Shown piece after piece: positions 44,198-55,710 of a stretch of 64,000 nt of DNA. The position numbers and the translations under genes were made by a program. Under the pieces are notes generated by a model. That model had not been told where the DNA came from and made no database searches. It saw nothing but the letters and a program-made list of their open reading frames with translations. The stretch's first letter is position 1. Each line of letters starts with the position of its first letter. Origin of the DNA: Pollenia angustigena (lineage: Eukaryota; Arthropoda; Insecta; Diptera; Polleniidae); assembly GCA_930367215.1 (NCBI GenBank), contig OV884058.1:104617802-104681801 (forward strand). The letters are read 5' to 3'.

Positions 44198-44870
44198 GTC
44201 TTCAATACCGATCTTAGACCCTTGAATATTTGAAATTTGGCCTGATCGGTTCATAAAAGGCTGAGATGTGAGCAAAAAACCACGATTGCATCTTAAGTTT
44301 GTCATAGAATCTGTTTTGTTTTTTTTATTTTGTGTACACTTTTGTTTGACTTTTTTTAATGCAAAACAACTACAACATATATTTTTTTTTTAATTCTGCT
44401 TGATAATGTGTGTTAGCGGGTGCATGGTTTAAGACGCTTTATTACTAAGGTGAAGCGTACTTAAGAGTTGACAGGGCCGAACAATGCACTCTTTTTTGTT
44501 TTTTATGCATTAAGATTATATTCGAGGGGATGTCAGCGGTTATCTTATGATAATCCGGGTCAGAGACCAGCGTTAGAGCTGATTATTTCATATGCATCAC
44601 TGCGGCTTACAAACATTTTGATTCCCTTTTTTATACCATTGAAATGCTTAGACATTAACCTTTGATTTCATTTATTATTTAATCAAAATATTTTCAAATT
44701 TATAAAATTTTGTTTGCGACCGAAAATAAGATTTTGAATTCTTACGAATCCTAAAATGTGGCTTTAAAATAAAAAATAGAAAGAAACTTAAAATTCTTTT
44801 TTTGTTCTAATTTCTAGTGTTGTTAACTTCAATTTGGTTTTATTTTTGCTAAAAAAAATTCTCTTTCAAA
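44198..44870. other. Repeat remnant and unexplained patch
   Basis: 44199-44300 is a dispersed-repeat remnant (GGCTGAGATGTGAGCAAAAA, also at 53286). 44400-44660 is less AT-rich, with GTTATCTTATGATAATCCGG and GGTCAGAGACCAGCGTTAGA. It is unlike its neighbours and I cannot assign it. Confidence 0.4.
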
Positions 44871-45575
44871 TAGGGTTTCTATTAAAAAAAACTTTTTAGG
44901 AGTTCCCTAGAAAAATATCCTTGAAATTGCTGGAAATCCTTGGGAATATCCTCTCAAAGTTTTTGACTTAAACGACACTAACTGCCTTTTTGTCAATGTC
45001 GAAACAAATTAAAGAATGTTTTTGTGTAACCACAGAAAATGACAACGCATTCTATCGCAAATTGAAAAGCTGAAATTTGTGTTTGTTTATCAAGACAGGA
45101 TTTCTAGTTTTCAACATCATTTGAAAAATTTTCAAAGTTATCAGCTAAAAAATAATAATTTTAGAAAAAAATCTAAAAACTATTTTTACGTCTGGGAAGT
45201 GTTCAACATTATGAAATAGGAATACCAAATCTATTGATTTCAAGCAAATGCTGAAGGGAATATATTTGCTTGAATGTTTCTTAAAAAAACTCCAGTAATT
45301 TTTTTATCATGATATGGGCTCTGAAATCGTTTTTAATGCAATGAGGAGGTTTAAAGACGATGCTGAGCATTTTGAAACCAAAGGCAAGCTGAATGATTTC
45401 TTCTGAACTCTAATGTCTAAATTATGCCCTGAACACTTCCAACTAGGTTTTTACGTTTTATCTTATTTTTTTCATATCATTCTTTACAAAAACTTTCCCC
45501 GGGAATAATCAGGAATGCAGGACAAATTTTCTTCGCTCCCGGAAATAGAAAAAGTGCACGCACCTAGAAACCCTA
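44871..45575. mobile_element. Possible hAT-like element, imperfect duplication
   Basis: Inverted ends are TAGGGTTTCTA and the reverse complement of TAGAAACCCTA. The flanking 8-mers, CTTTCAAA and CATGCAAA, match at six of eight bases, consistent with an old hAT target duplication. Subterminal sequence is loosely mirrored. The interior has no transposase. It lies within the presumed first intron of the minus-strand gene, ending 75 bp from its donor. Confidence 0.45.
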
Positions 45576-45642
45576 CATGCAAACTGTTTTCTTCCTTTCA
45601 TTTAAAAGTTTCTAAACGTATTCTTTTTAAACTTTTCTTTTC

Positions 45643-45654
45643 TAACTCACCTTA
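45643..45654 (-). other. 5' splice donor of the secreted-protein gene
   Basis: On the minus strand, AAAGATAAG|GTGAGTTAG. The GT is at 45650-45649, with ideal context on both sides. The open frame's apparent stop codon is the TAG at 45644-45642, inside this intron. Using the donor leaves exactly 499 codons and a phase-0 junction. Confidence 0.85.
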
Positions 45655-47147
45655 TCTTTTGTTGCCACTCCCGTTTGTAGTGATTGTTTCTGTTGATAGT
45701 ATTCCTCACGAGCATTATTATTTAAACTATCAATTATGGCTGAGGCATTAACATGGGGATCATAAACTAAATCTTGACTGGCACTTGAGGCTGACGATGA
45801 CGACGACGACAATGAAGACGTAGCTGACGAAGGCAATGCAGATGACGATGAGCCATATGTATTGACGGCCAAAGTGGTGGCGGGCGCTGAGACGGAGGGT
45901 ATATTGTTAACAGGATTAATGCCATACGAAGCAGCCACATTAGCTGGTGCAGCAGACGAAGCCCCTGTATTATATTTATCCAAAGATATACTGGAAGGTG
46001 ATACCACTTTGGGTGGTTGCGATTGATAGCCTTGTTGTTGTAGACTGATTTGTGGCGATTGGCCATATTGTAGAGTAGAAGGCTGTTGTTGTTGGTGTTG
46101 TTGTAGGGGTTTTTGTGAAATTTTTTGGTATTGTTGCAAAGAGGGCTGTGTTACTCCTGAGTTGGAGCTAAGTTTTTTATTCGAATTTTTATTGTAGGCG
46201 GAAGTTGAAGGACGTCTTTTGGATTGATTGGAATTTTTATTGGCTGCGTGATAAGGCCTTTTAGTGGCACGGGCTTTGGAAATTTTACTGCTTGTTGTTA
46301 AGGTTCTTTGACTGCCTATGGTGGTGCTTAAAGTGGCCATAGTTTCGGTTTCATCTGAGGCTGCGGTTATGCCAGCCAAATTATTATTCGATCTGGCAGC
46401 CACGAATTGCTCGGCAGGATCTGTGGTATCGGTAGAGGGTTCAAAAGTAGTGCCTTCATATTCCTCCTGTGAATCAGGGCTTTCGGTAGTTTGTTGTTCT
46501 TCTTTATTTCGGAAATTTTCCTCGGGTATCAGTTCAGTGGTGGCTGGAAATTCTCTTATCAGGGTGGTTTGCAATGTAACAGCTGCCTGAGCGGCCGCCA
46601 ATTTATCCATAGAAGTTTGTAATTGCAAGAGAGTGGTTTCATCCAACACTAGAGTCGGTTCGGTTTTATCCTCTTTCTCGTTTTCCTCGAAACGTGTTGG
46701 TGTGTCTGTGGGCGTTAAAGTGGAATTTTCTTCTTCCTCATTGTCCTCTTTAGCCTTAGCCTCAGTTCCTTTTACAGACTTGGTAGCATTCGTTTTTTCA
46801 TTGACATGATCGCTTATATCCAAAGACTCCTTAAGTCTGGCCACTCTCTCCACTATTCTCTCCAACATGTCCTTTTGGGATTCAGGCAAATTTTTCGTAT
46901 CCAAAGTCAAAAGTTTATTATATTTTTCAATATTTTGTTTGACCGTTTCAATATCGGCCTGCATTTTAGCAGCAATAGGAGCTGACGTGGGCTTAACCTC
47001 AGGGGCATAATAAGTTCTAGCCCGTCGATTACTATAGCCCACCAGTTCTATAACACCAGGATAATTGTCGCTGCTATTGGCCCCGCTAAGGCCATACAAA
47101 CCCGCTAGGGTTAAAACCAGCAAACCCAGTCTAAAGTTAAAACCCAT
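45651..47147 (-). CDS. First coding exon of a secreted low-complexity protein
   Basis: I do not recognise the protein. It starts MGFNFRLGLLVLTLAGLYGL, a classical signal peptide with likely cleavage near residue 23 (SGA|NS). Residues 24-57 are a short unique region (IELVGYSNRRARTYYAPE). Residues 58-112 are strongly helical (KMQADIETVKQNIEKY, MLERIVERVARLKESL). A Glu/Thr-rich acidic stretch (about 120-245), a basic Lys/Arg/Asn/Ser stretch (287-330), a Gln-rich block (334-373) and a Ser/Ala run (434-458) follow. No cysteine occurs in 499 residues. Sequons sit at N24, N120, N141, N307 and N467. The exon ends at a phase-0 donor, so the protein continues in an unseen exon to the left. Extracellular or secreted is well supported. 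A matrix, mucin-like or cuticular role is only inference. The ATG is the first in frame and precedes the signal peptide directly. Confidence 0.85.
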
Positions 47148-48339
47148 AATGCCTTAAACTTTTCTTTGCGAATTAAACACACTTTTTCGTAATGAAACTT
47201 TTAATTAAAATTTTTTTTGTTTATTTTTTATTCCTTTTTTTGTCAGGTATTATTTTACAAATTCTGTAATTTTTTTTAAGTAAAATGAATGTCATCTAAC
47301 TGTTTCTTTTTTTTAGTTTAAGTCTTTAACGTCGTGCCAGTAACTTATCTCTTCTTTCCAGATATATTTTTTTAAAACTTCTTTTTACGTTATTTTTTTT
47401 ATAATATTTCTTGTTTTCCTTTTAATTTAAAATTTTTTTTCAGTAAAAAAAAATTTTACTGGATTTTCTAGCCACTTTACACTCGATTTTAAGTGAATAA
47501 AACAAAAACAAAAAAAAAAAACGAATAAAATTTAATCCAACTCACGTTTAAAACAACTTTAACTTGAGACAAAAACAAAACAAGATTTTTTAAAGTTAGA
47601 AGAAAGTTCAAGTTTTAGCCAATTTACGAACCGTTAACGTTTTAATTTTTTATCACTTCTTTTTTTTAATAAAAAAATTAATATTTTTTTTTTTTTAAAC
47701 TTTTAAATCCCGCAAACTTTTTTTCTTTACAACCGCTAGACTTGTAACTAGTAGCACCGCCGTGGTACAAATGTTTTATGTTTAGATTTTGCAGCGTCTT
47801 TTAAAAATTTTTCCTCCAACCTGGTTTTAAACACCCAACACTAGAAACACAATAATTGTCTTTAATTTTGTAGTTGTTTTTGTTGTTTCATTTCTTTAGA
47901 TTTTTCCCAAGTTCATGTTGTCTTAAAAACAAATCAGGTTTAAGCCAAATACTAAAAGCGCACAATAATTTCTATCATACAGGTTGGTGCAATTCGGTCG
48001 TGAAGTTTGAATCAAACATGTTGCAATACAACTTTCTTTGCTTTTTCAAACTAAGTTAAGCAACACTTTCTTAACTCTTTCATATGGTGCAAAGAAATTC
48101 TCTTAAATGATCGTGCGGCTCTTAGTTGTCTAACGTTTAGCAATTGAAACGGTTATATTAATTTTTTACACAAGTTTTATGAAATGTTGTTAATTCTATA
48201 GACTATTCCAGACTAATTATTAGAGGTAATATGACATTTTGAAAATTCCCTGAGACAAGTTCTTAACAACCATTAACTTTAAAGGAAAATTTAAAGAAGA
48301 ATTATCACTAACAATAGTTCATTATCAACGTTGTGCATA
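47148..48339 (-). promoter_or_regulatory. Upstream flank / 5' leader of the secreted-protein gene
   Basis: The leader lies between the start codon and the minisatellite. On the minus strand a possible 5' UTR splice acceptor, AAAATTACAG, ends near 47264. I could not identify a convincing TATA box or initiator, so the transcription start is unknown. T- and A-runs are frequent. The plus-strand open frame at 47874-48059 is featureless. Confidence 0.35.
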
Positions 48340-51250
48340 AAGAGTTAAATTTTTTCTATAAAAACTTATTACAAGTGATAAGTTTTGTATAAGGACTAAA
48401 TCACAAGTGATATATTTTCTAAAAAGACTTATCACAAGTGATATGTTTAACATAACGCCTTAAGTTTTTCATAATGTCCTACCAGTGTTGTGAGTTTAAT
48501 TCTGCATTCTCACAAGTGATGACTTTTGTTAAAGACTTATCACAAGTACCAAATATTTTTTATAAAAACTTATCAGTTGTTAAATTTTTTCCCTACAAGT
48601 GATTAGTTTTTCATAATGACTTATCAGAACTGCAAATTTAATTCTATAAAAATTTATCACATGTTAAACATTTTTTTTCTTTTCAATTTTATCACAAAAG
48701 AAAAGTTTTATATTAAAATTTATTACAACTGATAAGCTTTCTTTTACAAATTATCACAAGGGATACCATTTTTATTTAAACTAATTACAAGGCAAACGTT
48801 TTTGTCTAATAATAATCAGAAGTAATAAAAGTTCTATTACAACTTGCCCCAAGTGATAAGTTCAAAACAGTTTGATCGAAATTTTTTCACTTTCTATAAA
48901 TTTCAATAGAAATCCTATCACTGTTGAAATCTTTTCACTGTTGGGTTTTGAACGTATAACGAGTTGTAAGTTCCTTATTATAATTTGTCAAAATTGATAC
49001 ATTTTTAACACTAATTTAGTATTCTCTTAATAAATCTTCACATGTTATATAAAAACTTAACAAAGTTTTGCTTATCAAAATTTATTACAAATATGTAATA
49101 CATTTTATATCAACAATTTTTACAGGTGATAAGCTTTTTATCAAAATTTATGATAAGTTTTCTATTACAACTTGTCACATATGATACGTTTTTATCAAAC
49201 TTCTTTTAATTAAACATATTACTAGTGTCAAAAATTTTACTATTAACAAATGCTAAAAAATATTTTATCACTGATAGAAATTATATTACTGGTAATAAGT
49301 TTGAAAAGAAATCTTATCACTGGTGATAAACTTCTATTTAAAAAATATTACTGTTTATCAATTAGAAATCTTATTACTGGTGATTCATTATGATAGAAAT
49401 CTGATTTCTGGTGATAAATCTCGATCGAAATCTCATCATTGGTGATACATTTCAATAGAAATCTTATTACTGGTGATAAATTTTGATAGACATTTTATTA
49501 CTGGTGAAACATTTTGATAGACATTTTATTACTGTGATGCATTTTGATCGAAATCTAATTGCTGGTGATAAATTTTGATCGAAAACTTATTACTGGTGAT
49601 ACATTTTGATAGACATTTTATTACTGGTAATACATTTCAATAGGAATCTTATTACTGGTGATACAATTCGATCGAAATCTCATTACTGGGGATAAATATC
49701 CATAGAAATCTTATTACTGGTGATAAATTTTTATAGAAATCTTATTACTGGTGATAAATTGTAATAGAAATCTTCCCTAGAGGGAAGCGAACTGACACCA
49801 AAGTAGTCCCGTGATAGGGGTTTGGTGGTAGAGACCGGTTCTAGTTTGAACACTTTCTATGAATAAGACCTATCACTTTTACATGGGGTTGTCATTGGAG
49901 GGGGTCAATTGACACCATTTGACCAGTCACAAATCTATTCTAAATGGACGTGTTTGGTGACAGTTACTAAAATTTAGTATTATTTCAATACGATGTAGTA
50001 TTATTTCAATAAAAAAAGTCATAGAATTAAATTTAAGAGCCAAATTTTAGAAAGTCCCAAAAAAATTTATCATACCAACGGTGAAGACTGTACTGTAATT
50101 CATTACTTTTTCTACCTTTTTGTTCTTCATAAACCAGTTACATGATTGGTTGTCCTTTCACTGGTCATGAGTTTTTTCTTTTTGTACCTGTTCTATTTTC
50201 ACAACTCCCAGGACCAGTCTGTTGGACCAATTGACAAATTTTAATAGAAATCTTATTACTGGCGAAATATTTTGATCGAAATCTAATAACTGGCAATCAA
50301 TTTCGATCGAAATCTCATTAGTGTTGATACATTTCGATCGAAATCTTATTATTGGTGATAATTTTCTTTAGAAATCGTATTTCTGGTGACAAATTCCTAA
50401 GGGAATCTTATCACTGGTGATAAATTCCGATTAATATCTTATCACTACAATCGAAATCCTATAACTGTTGTTAATTTTCGATAGAAATCTTATTACTGAA
50501 ATCTCATTACTGGTGATACATATCTGATACATAACTGATGATAAATTGCGATAGAAATCTTATTACTCGTGATAAATTTTGATCGAAATCTCACTATTAG
50601 TGATAATTTTCAATATAAATCTTATTACTGGTGCTACATTTCAATAGAAATCTTATTACTCGTGATACATTTTGATCGAAATCTTATTACTGGTGATACA
50701 TTTCAACAGAATCTTATTACTGGTGTTAAATTTTGATAGACATATTATTTCTTGTGATATATTTTGATCGAAATCTAATTTCTGGTGATACATTTCGATC
50801 GAAATCTCATTACTGGTGATAAATTTCTATAGAAATCTTATATCCGGTGATAAATTCCGAAAGGAATCTTATTACTGGTGATAAATTTAGATAGATATCT
50901 TATGATTTTGATTGGTGATCAATCTCGTTACTGGTGATACATTTCAAAAGAAGTCTTATTACTGGCGATAGATTTCGATTAAAAATATTATTACTGATGA
51001 TTTACTTTGATAGCAATCTTATCACTTCGATAAAAATCTTAAAACTGACTGTGATAGATATCTTATAACTGTGATAAATTTCGAAGGAAATTTATTCTTT
51101 GTTGATAAATTTCGGTAGAAGAAGTTATCACTTGCGGCAAGTTTCGCAAAAAAACTTATTTCTAGCTATAAATTTCAATAGAAATATTATCACTAGTGAA
51201 AAAATTGGATAGAAACTTTATCACAGTTAAAAATTTCAAATCTTGTCACT
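48340..51250. repeat. Degenerate minisatellite rich in GATA-factor sites
   Basis: A unit of about 31 bp, with core TTATTACTGGTGATAAATTT followed by TGATAGAAATC, repeats across 49260-51250. To the left (48340-49250), shorter palindromic units such as TTATCACAAGTGATAAGTTT dominate. WGATAR matches (TGATAA, TGATAG) are dense; I count about ten in 49321-49765 alone, plus TTATCA on the other strand. An unrelated insert of about 470 bp (49765-50235) interrupts the array. It lies upstream of the minus-strand gene, starting about 1.2 kb from its ATG. Regulatory function is inference. Confidence 0.85.
49765..50235. other. Unique-looking insert within the minisatellite
   Basis: It starts CTTCCCTAGAGGGAAG, a small palindrome. 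It contains GTGATAGGGGTTTGGTGGTA and ends TGTTGGACCAATTGACAAAT. GGGTCAATTGACACCATTTG near its middle echoes the ACCAATTGACAAATTT edge. The array resumes immediately after it. It is probably an inserted element, but I see no clear terminal repeats. Confidence 0.5.
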
Positions 51251-51305
51251 TGTAATAAATTCTTATTAAAAATGAGTTGTTATGTTTTATTGCTGTTCAT
51301 CGATT

Positions 51306-51416
51306 TGCTAACGAAGACCTCGATCGCTTAACGTACATGTAAAATAACAATAATATTTTATTATTTGTTTTTTTTTAAATGTAAGTTAATCGAACGAAGT
51401 GAAGTCTTCGTTCGCA
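51306..51416. repeat. About 110-nt hairpin-forming sequence
   Basis: TGCTAACGAAGACC then GATCGCTTAACGTACAT (51306-51338) pairs with the inverted ATGTAAGTTAATCGAACGAA then GTCTTCGTTCGCA (51379-51416). Arms are about 35 nt with small bulges, and the loop of about 40 nt is A/T-rich. The size is compatible with a miRNA-like precursor or a tiny MITE. No evidence favours either. Confidence 0.55.
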
Positions 51417-52545
51417 ATCATTCAACAGGCTGTAAATATTTTTAAGTTTATCTTAGCTTGATAATTTAACAAATGTATTTTTACTGACACCCCGTGTAGT
51501 TAATTGATTTTTTCCAGTTACGCTAACACCTTAAACATAATAAGAGCGCCAGGCGTTTTTAGATTTTAAAACTTCTCATATTTATAGAATTTAAAGTAAA
51601 CAAAGCAATATAACGTAAACATAAACCAGGCGGCTAGATTATATCCCACTTGAGAGATCGTTTTTTTTTGGCTTGTTTTATTAAAAATTTATGGGCGACA
51701 ATTAATGTGCTTTTATTTAGGTTAACCTATAATTAATTTTAAACTTTATTTTCTCTTTTCTTTATTTTGGTTAAATTTTAATAACTGAATTTATAATTTG
51801 ATTAATAATATGTACTGTAATATATTGTTTCTAAAAGTAATCGAATAAAACCAACTTCCAATTGAAATACATACAATAGAAAAGAAATCATGTTGAATGT
51901 ATTGTTGCATGTAACAGCAACAGCAACAACCTTTAATCTTAATTAATTAAGTTAACGTTTCTTCGTACATTCAATACTGAGTTACAGATACAATGTATTA
52001 CACAGGAACAGACTGAAGGACGGACAGACACAGTTGGCTGTAGATGTGCACTACTTCAAACTATTTCTTAAGCTCAAAATTATTTTATAATAACTTTTTT
52101 TTCTCCAAAATTTGTTTTCGTAATTTTTTTCGACTTTTTTTTTGAGATAATGTGAGAAATTTTTTATTTTTGGTTTCGTTTTAATTTATTTTTCTATTTT
52201 CTTAAAATGTTAAAATACTGGAAACCCCATCTTAATGTGTCTTGTTAAAAATAAAAAAAAAATAAAATAGTGCCTGCTACTTGTTGCACGCTATTTATAC
52301 TTTGATTACTGTTTTTTTTCTTCTTCCTCTTCTTCAACTTTTGATAGGTTTTCAAATAAGAGAAATTTTTTTGTAGGAAACTTTTTTTTCTGTAATTGTA
52401 TTATTTTCACATTAATCTCGAGCTTGTTTTGGGGATTAAAAGAAATAAGTTAATTAGTGTAGATTATTTGTCGTTTCTTGAAATTTATATAGTTCATTAA
52501 ATAACCTACACCAAGAGAAAACGAAGCATTATAAAGGGTCTCTAA
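51417..52545. other. No gene seen
   Basis: AT-rich sequence with T-runs near 52130 and 52310. CAGACTGAAGGACGGACAGACA near 52008 is a short dispersed-repeat core. Confidence 0.5.
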
Positions 52546-52548
52546 AAA

Positions 52549-52910
52549 TGGACTTTCGAACTTTCGCAAATGATAGTGGCCATATTGTTGAATCTACATC
52601 AGTCGAATTGGCTGTTAATTATGCAATTTTTTTGCCAAATCACCATAGACTGATAAAATGTTCAACAACATCGTGCAAACTCACCTGAATTATCATTGAA
52701 AATATATAAATCGTACCCATTTAACAAAAAAAATTATCGAATTTTAAATGATACCACTCCACATGAGATCTAAAAGCGTCAAATACATCCCGAAAAACTC
52801 ACTGCTTAGTGTGGATTTTGGGCTGGCTCCCGAAATGACATTGTCCCGATCTTCTTTGTCAACGGCGAGCGCTATATGCCGATGATAACCAACTCCTTTT
52901 CGCAAATTGG
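52549..52910 (+). pseudogene. Mariner transposase remnant C
   Basis: In one frame NYRILNDTTPHEI is followed after a stop by KRQIHPEKLTA, then CGFWAGSRND, then FFVNGERYMPMITNSF. This is the stretch between the first and second catalytic Asp in insect mariner-like transposases ('HPEK.TVWCG', 'NGERYR.MI..FF'). A weaker N-terminal echo may lie at 52550-52690. Neither end of the element nor any catalytic residue remains. Confidence 0.6.
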
Positions 52911-53384
52911 GTGCAAATTACAGAATTCGATATCGATCAAAATTTCCCTCTTTATTGTATTGTAATTTCGATCGATGTCAAATAACGTAATTTCCTCCTA
53001 AACTGGATAATATGGACACCAAAGACAAATGGTTTCAACAGGTGAAGGAGTTTGAAATTTCTAAAATTGTGTACTTAGGCCCTTATTATGTATATATTAT
53101 ATGGATCTTTTTGACTAGCGAAAAAGATAAAACGATGTCCATCTGTCCGTGTGTATGTTGATATATGGTTTCTGAAGACCCCAAATACGAAAGGTACTAA
53201 TTTTTTTTATATATATACTTATGTCATATATGTATGTTCCGTTCACGTTTGCTATTGAAATTCAATCTGATCGGTTTACAAATGGCTGAGATATGAGCAA
53301 AAAACCACGTTGGCCTCGAAATACTTGAGTTATCTCGAATTATCATTATCCCTTGCTGTTGTTGTTTAATTATTTTTATGTTTT
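52911..53384. repeat. Dispersed fly repeat fragment
   Basis: GATGTCCATCTGTCCGTGTG (about 53135), TATATATACTTATG (about 53209) and GGCTGAGATATGAGCAAAAA (about 53283) form the core also seen at 44199-44300 and 36960-37160. Non-coding. Confidence 0.5.
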
Positions 53385-54121
53385 TGTTTATACCCTCCAC
53401 CACGAGTCGTGAATTCCACGGATCATTTTTTTTTAATATTCATCTAAGACCCCATAAAGTTTATATAGTCTGGGTCATTGAGTCATTTTAAGCCGATTTT
53501 GCCATGTCCGTGTATCTGTCAATTTTGATAATATTGTTACAAAAGCTAACATAAATGCACATGTTGATATAATATTTTGCACAAATTCGATCTAGATGAC
53601 TAGATATCATACCACATATAAACCTAACTCTCCGAAAACCATAACTAGGGATGAAACGATACCTCTAAGGTATCGATACTTTTACTCGATAAAGTATCGA
53701 TACCTACTTAGTATCGAAAAATAAGTATCGATACTTACATACTTGTATCGGTTTGTATCATAAAAGAATAGAAAGCAGCATTTAAAAACGTTCTAATTAG
53801 TGTTTTAGTACTATACAATACAATACAATAGGAACTCCGACCCACTAAAATTTTTGTGCAAAACTTTTATAGAACGTTCAGGATAACAACCTTTTATTTA
53901 CCTTTTATTCCTCAAATTAACAATGTCACTATGTATTTATTTTAAATGTAAATATGTATTTTATTTTAAAATTGATAAATATACAGTAGTTTTGACTTAG
54001 CTGCCTTTTGTTTAAGTGAACTTTTCACCTCACTGCACAAAATTAATATTTATAAAACCTTTTCTTTAGCTTCACTTCGGAAAATCAAATCTTGTAACGT
54101 TAATTTAACCGCCTTATACTC

Positions 54122-54346
54122 AATGCAAATGGATGAAACTTTGCAGGCATACATATTTCCGATGACAATACACGAATACATGGGCGTAGCCAGGATAAAA
54201 TCTAGGGGGGCAAAATTGTTTTTTTTGGTAAAATGCTTTTTTGACCGTATTTTACTTAATGCAAATGGATGAAACTTTGCAGGCATACATATTCCTGATG
54301 ACAATACACAAATACATGGGCGTAGCCAGGATAAAATCTAGGGGGA
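54122..54346. repeat. Tandem duplication, 136-bp offset
   Basis: AATGCAAATGGATGAAACTT starts at 54122 and again at 54258. Both copies run through GCAGGCATACATATT, ACATGGGCGTAGCCAGGATA and AAATCTAGGGGG. Only a few differences separate the roughly 90-bp shared parts, so the duplication is fairly recent relative to the rest. Confidence 0.8.
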
Positions 54347-55384
54347 TTTCTTTAAAATTTTATACAAATTTTTTTTTTAAGTGCACTTTCTATACCTGCA
54401 CATTTGAGATAAATGCCCAAAATTTTTGACATTTTAAAATTATTTTCATACAAAAAATCAAAGTTAGCTGCACTTTGACTTAACTGTCCAAAATACATAT
54501 TTTCTGTAATTATTCTTCAAAATCCTTTTTACGTGCCTTTTGTATACCTGCATATTTAAAATATTTTTGGGCAGTTGTAAAATATTTTTATTTAAATCAT
54601 CAAGGTTAGCTGCTTACATAAAAAATTATGGTGTCCACTTTTTCACATAAATATCCAATTTAAGCTGTTTATAAAAACAAAAATCGCAAACAAGTCAAGT
54701 TGGCATCATTAGAATTCATTTATTTTGTGTGCAGGTACCTACACTCATGAATTTGGTTTGCGATTACAGCAACTTTACCAGGATTATATGAAAGGAATAG
54801 TAAATCTTAGGCCTGGAACAGAATAAAGTAGTTGTAGTAGTATCTCAATCTGCCGAATGCTCTGTAGCGCAACTAAGTTCAAAATTTCGAATTTGCGTTT
54901 CAACTGCAACGACTTCTACAACTATGTATTCTGTTGACACTACTTTGAAACTGCCATTTTTAACTTTTGATAGCTTGCAGCGCTATTCTTAACGTTTTAC
55001 TACAGCGAAAATTCTGTTCCCCACTTTATTGTTACCAATTTGGCTACCTCGTTCATTACAAAAATGCATAACAGGTGACTACAGGTTGTTTGAACGTCAT
55101 TGTTATTATCAATTCATTAATAAAAACGTTGTTACTCCTCTTTCAAACACTTAATTTTAGGCAGCTAAATAAATTTAAGATAGCTGCATTTTTGATTTAT
55201 CTGCACAAAAAATCGTGCGAAGGAGATTTTACAGCTAAGTCAAAATTATGTATAATAAAGGGTGGTAAAACCATAATCCACGATGTTAATTGTAAGTTAC
55301 ACCTTAACGTCAAGTTTTTGCGCAACTTAAATTGACCTTTCTTTGTATTTAACAACTTCTATCAGCGCGTTAAGATTGTTAAAG

Positions 55385-55710
55385 TTAAGAAAATGGGGGT
55401 TCAATCAAAATGCATTTCGTGCACATCGTGATTTTTTTAGTCAGCATAATCGACCAAATGTTTCCACAATCGGGAGAATTGTGCGCAAATTTCAGCAAAC
55501 TGGGTCTGTAGAAAATGGGAAAACATATGTGCATGCTCGCCCAGTTAGTTCTGCGGCTCGCAGCGTTATTGGGCCGCATTTCTTCGAAATTGAGGTCGGC
55601 CAAGCAATTACCGTGAAGGTGTTCGCTATCGCGAGATGATAACGGACTTCCTATAGCCAGAAATTGAGGAAATGGACCTAGACGGTATGTGGTTTATAGG
55701 TGTTTACTGG
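55385..55710 (+). pseudogene. Mariner transposase remnant D inside the hAT-like element
   Basis: NAFRAHRDFFSQHNRPNVST then IGRIVRKFQQTGSVENGK is the N-terminal helix-turn-helix region. RPVSSAARSV follows, then an abrupt jump to IGPHFFEIEVGQAITVK and, in the next frame, VRYREMITDF and EIEEMDLDGMWF, which precede the second catalytic Asp. The middle third and the C-terminus are missing. It belongs to a different mariner lineage from copies A and B. Confidence 0.7.

Noticed and set aside
45767..46066. 99-codon minus-strand frame inside the secreted-protein exon
   Set aside because: Frame-shifted shadow of the Ser/Gln-rich coding region.
46318..46590. 90-codon plus-strand frame antisense to the secreted-protein exon
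   Set aside because: Antisense shadow; composition follows from the coding strand.
49260..51250. CRISPR-like repeat-spacer array
   Set aside because: No constant repeat with unique spacers; the whole unit repeats and diverges, and the genome is eukaryotic.
52672..52700. TTCAG|GTGAGT on the minus strand as a recursive splice site
   Set aside because: Good donor but almost no pyrimidine tract, and it lies within a mariner remnant.
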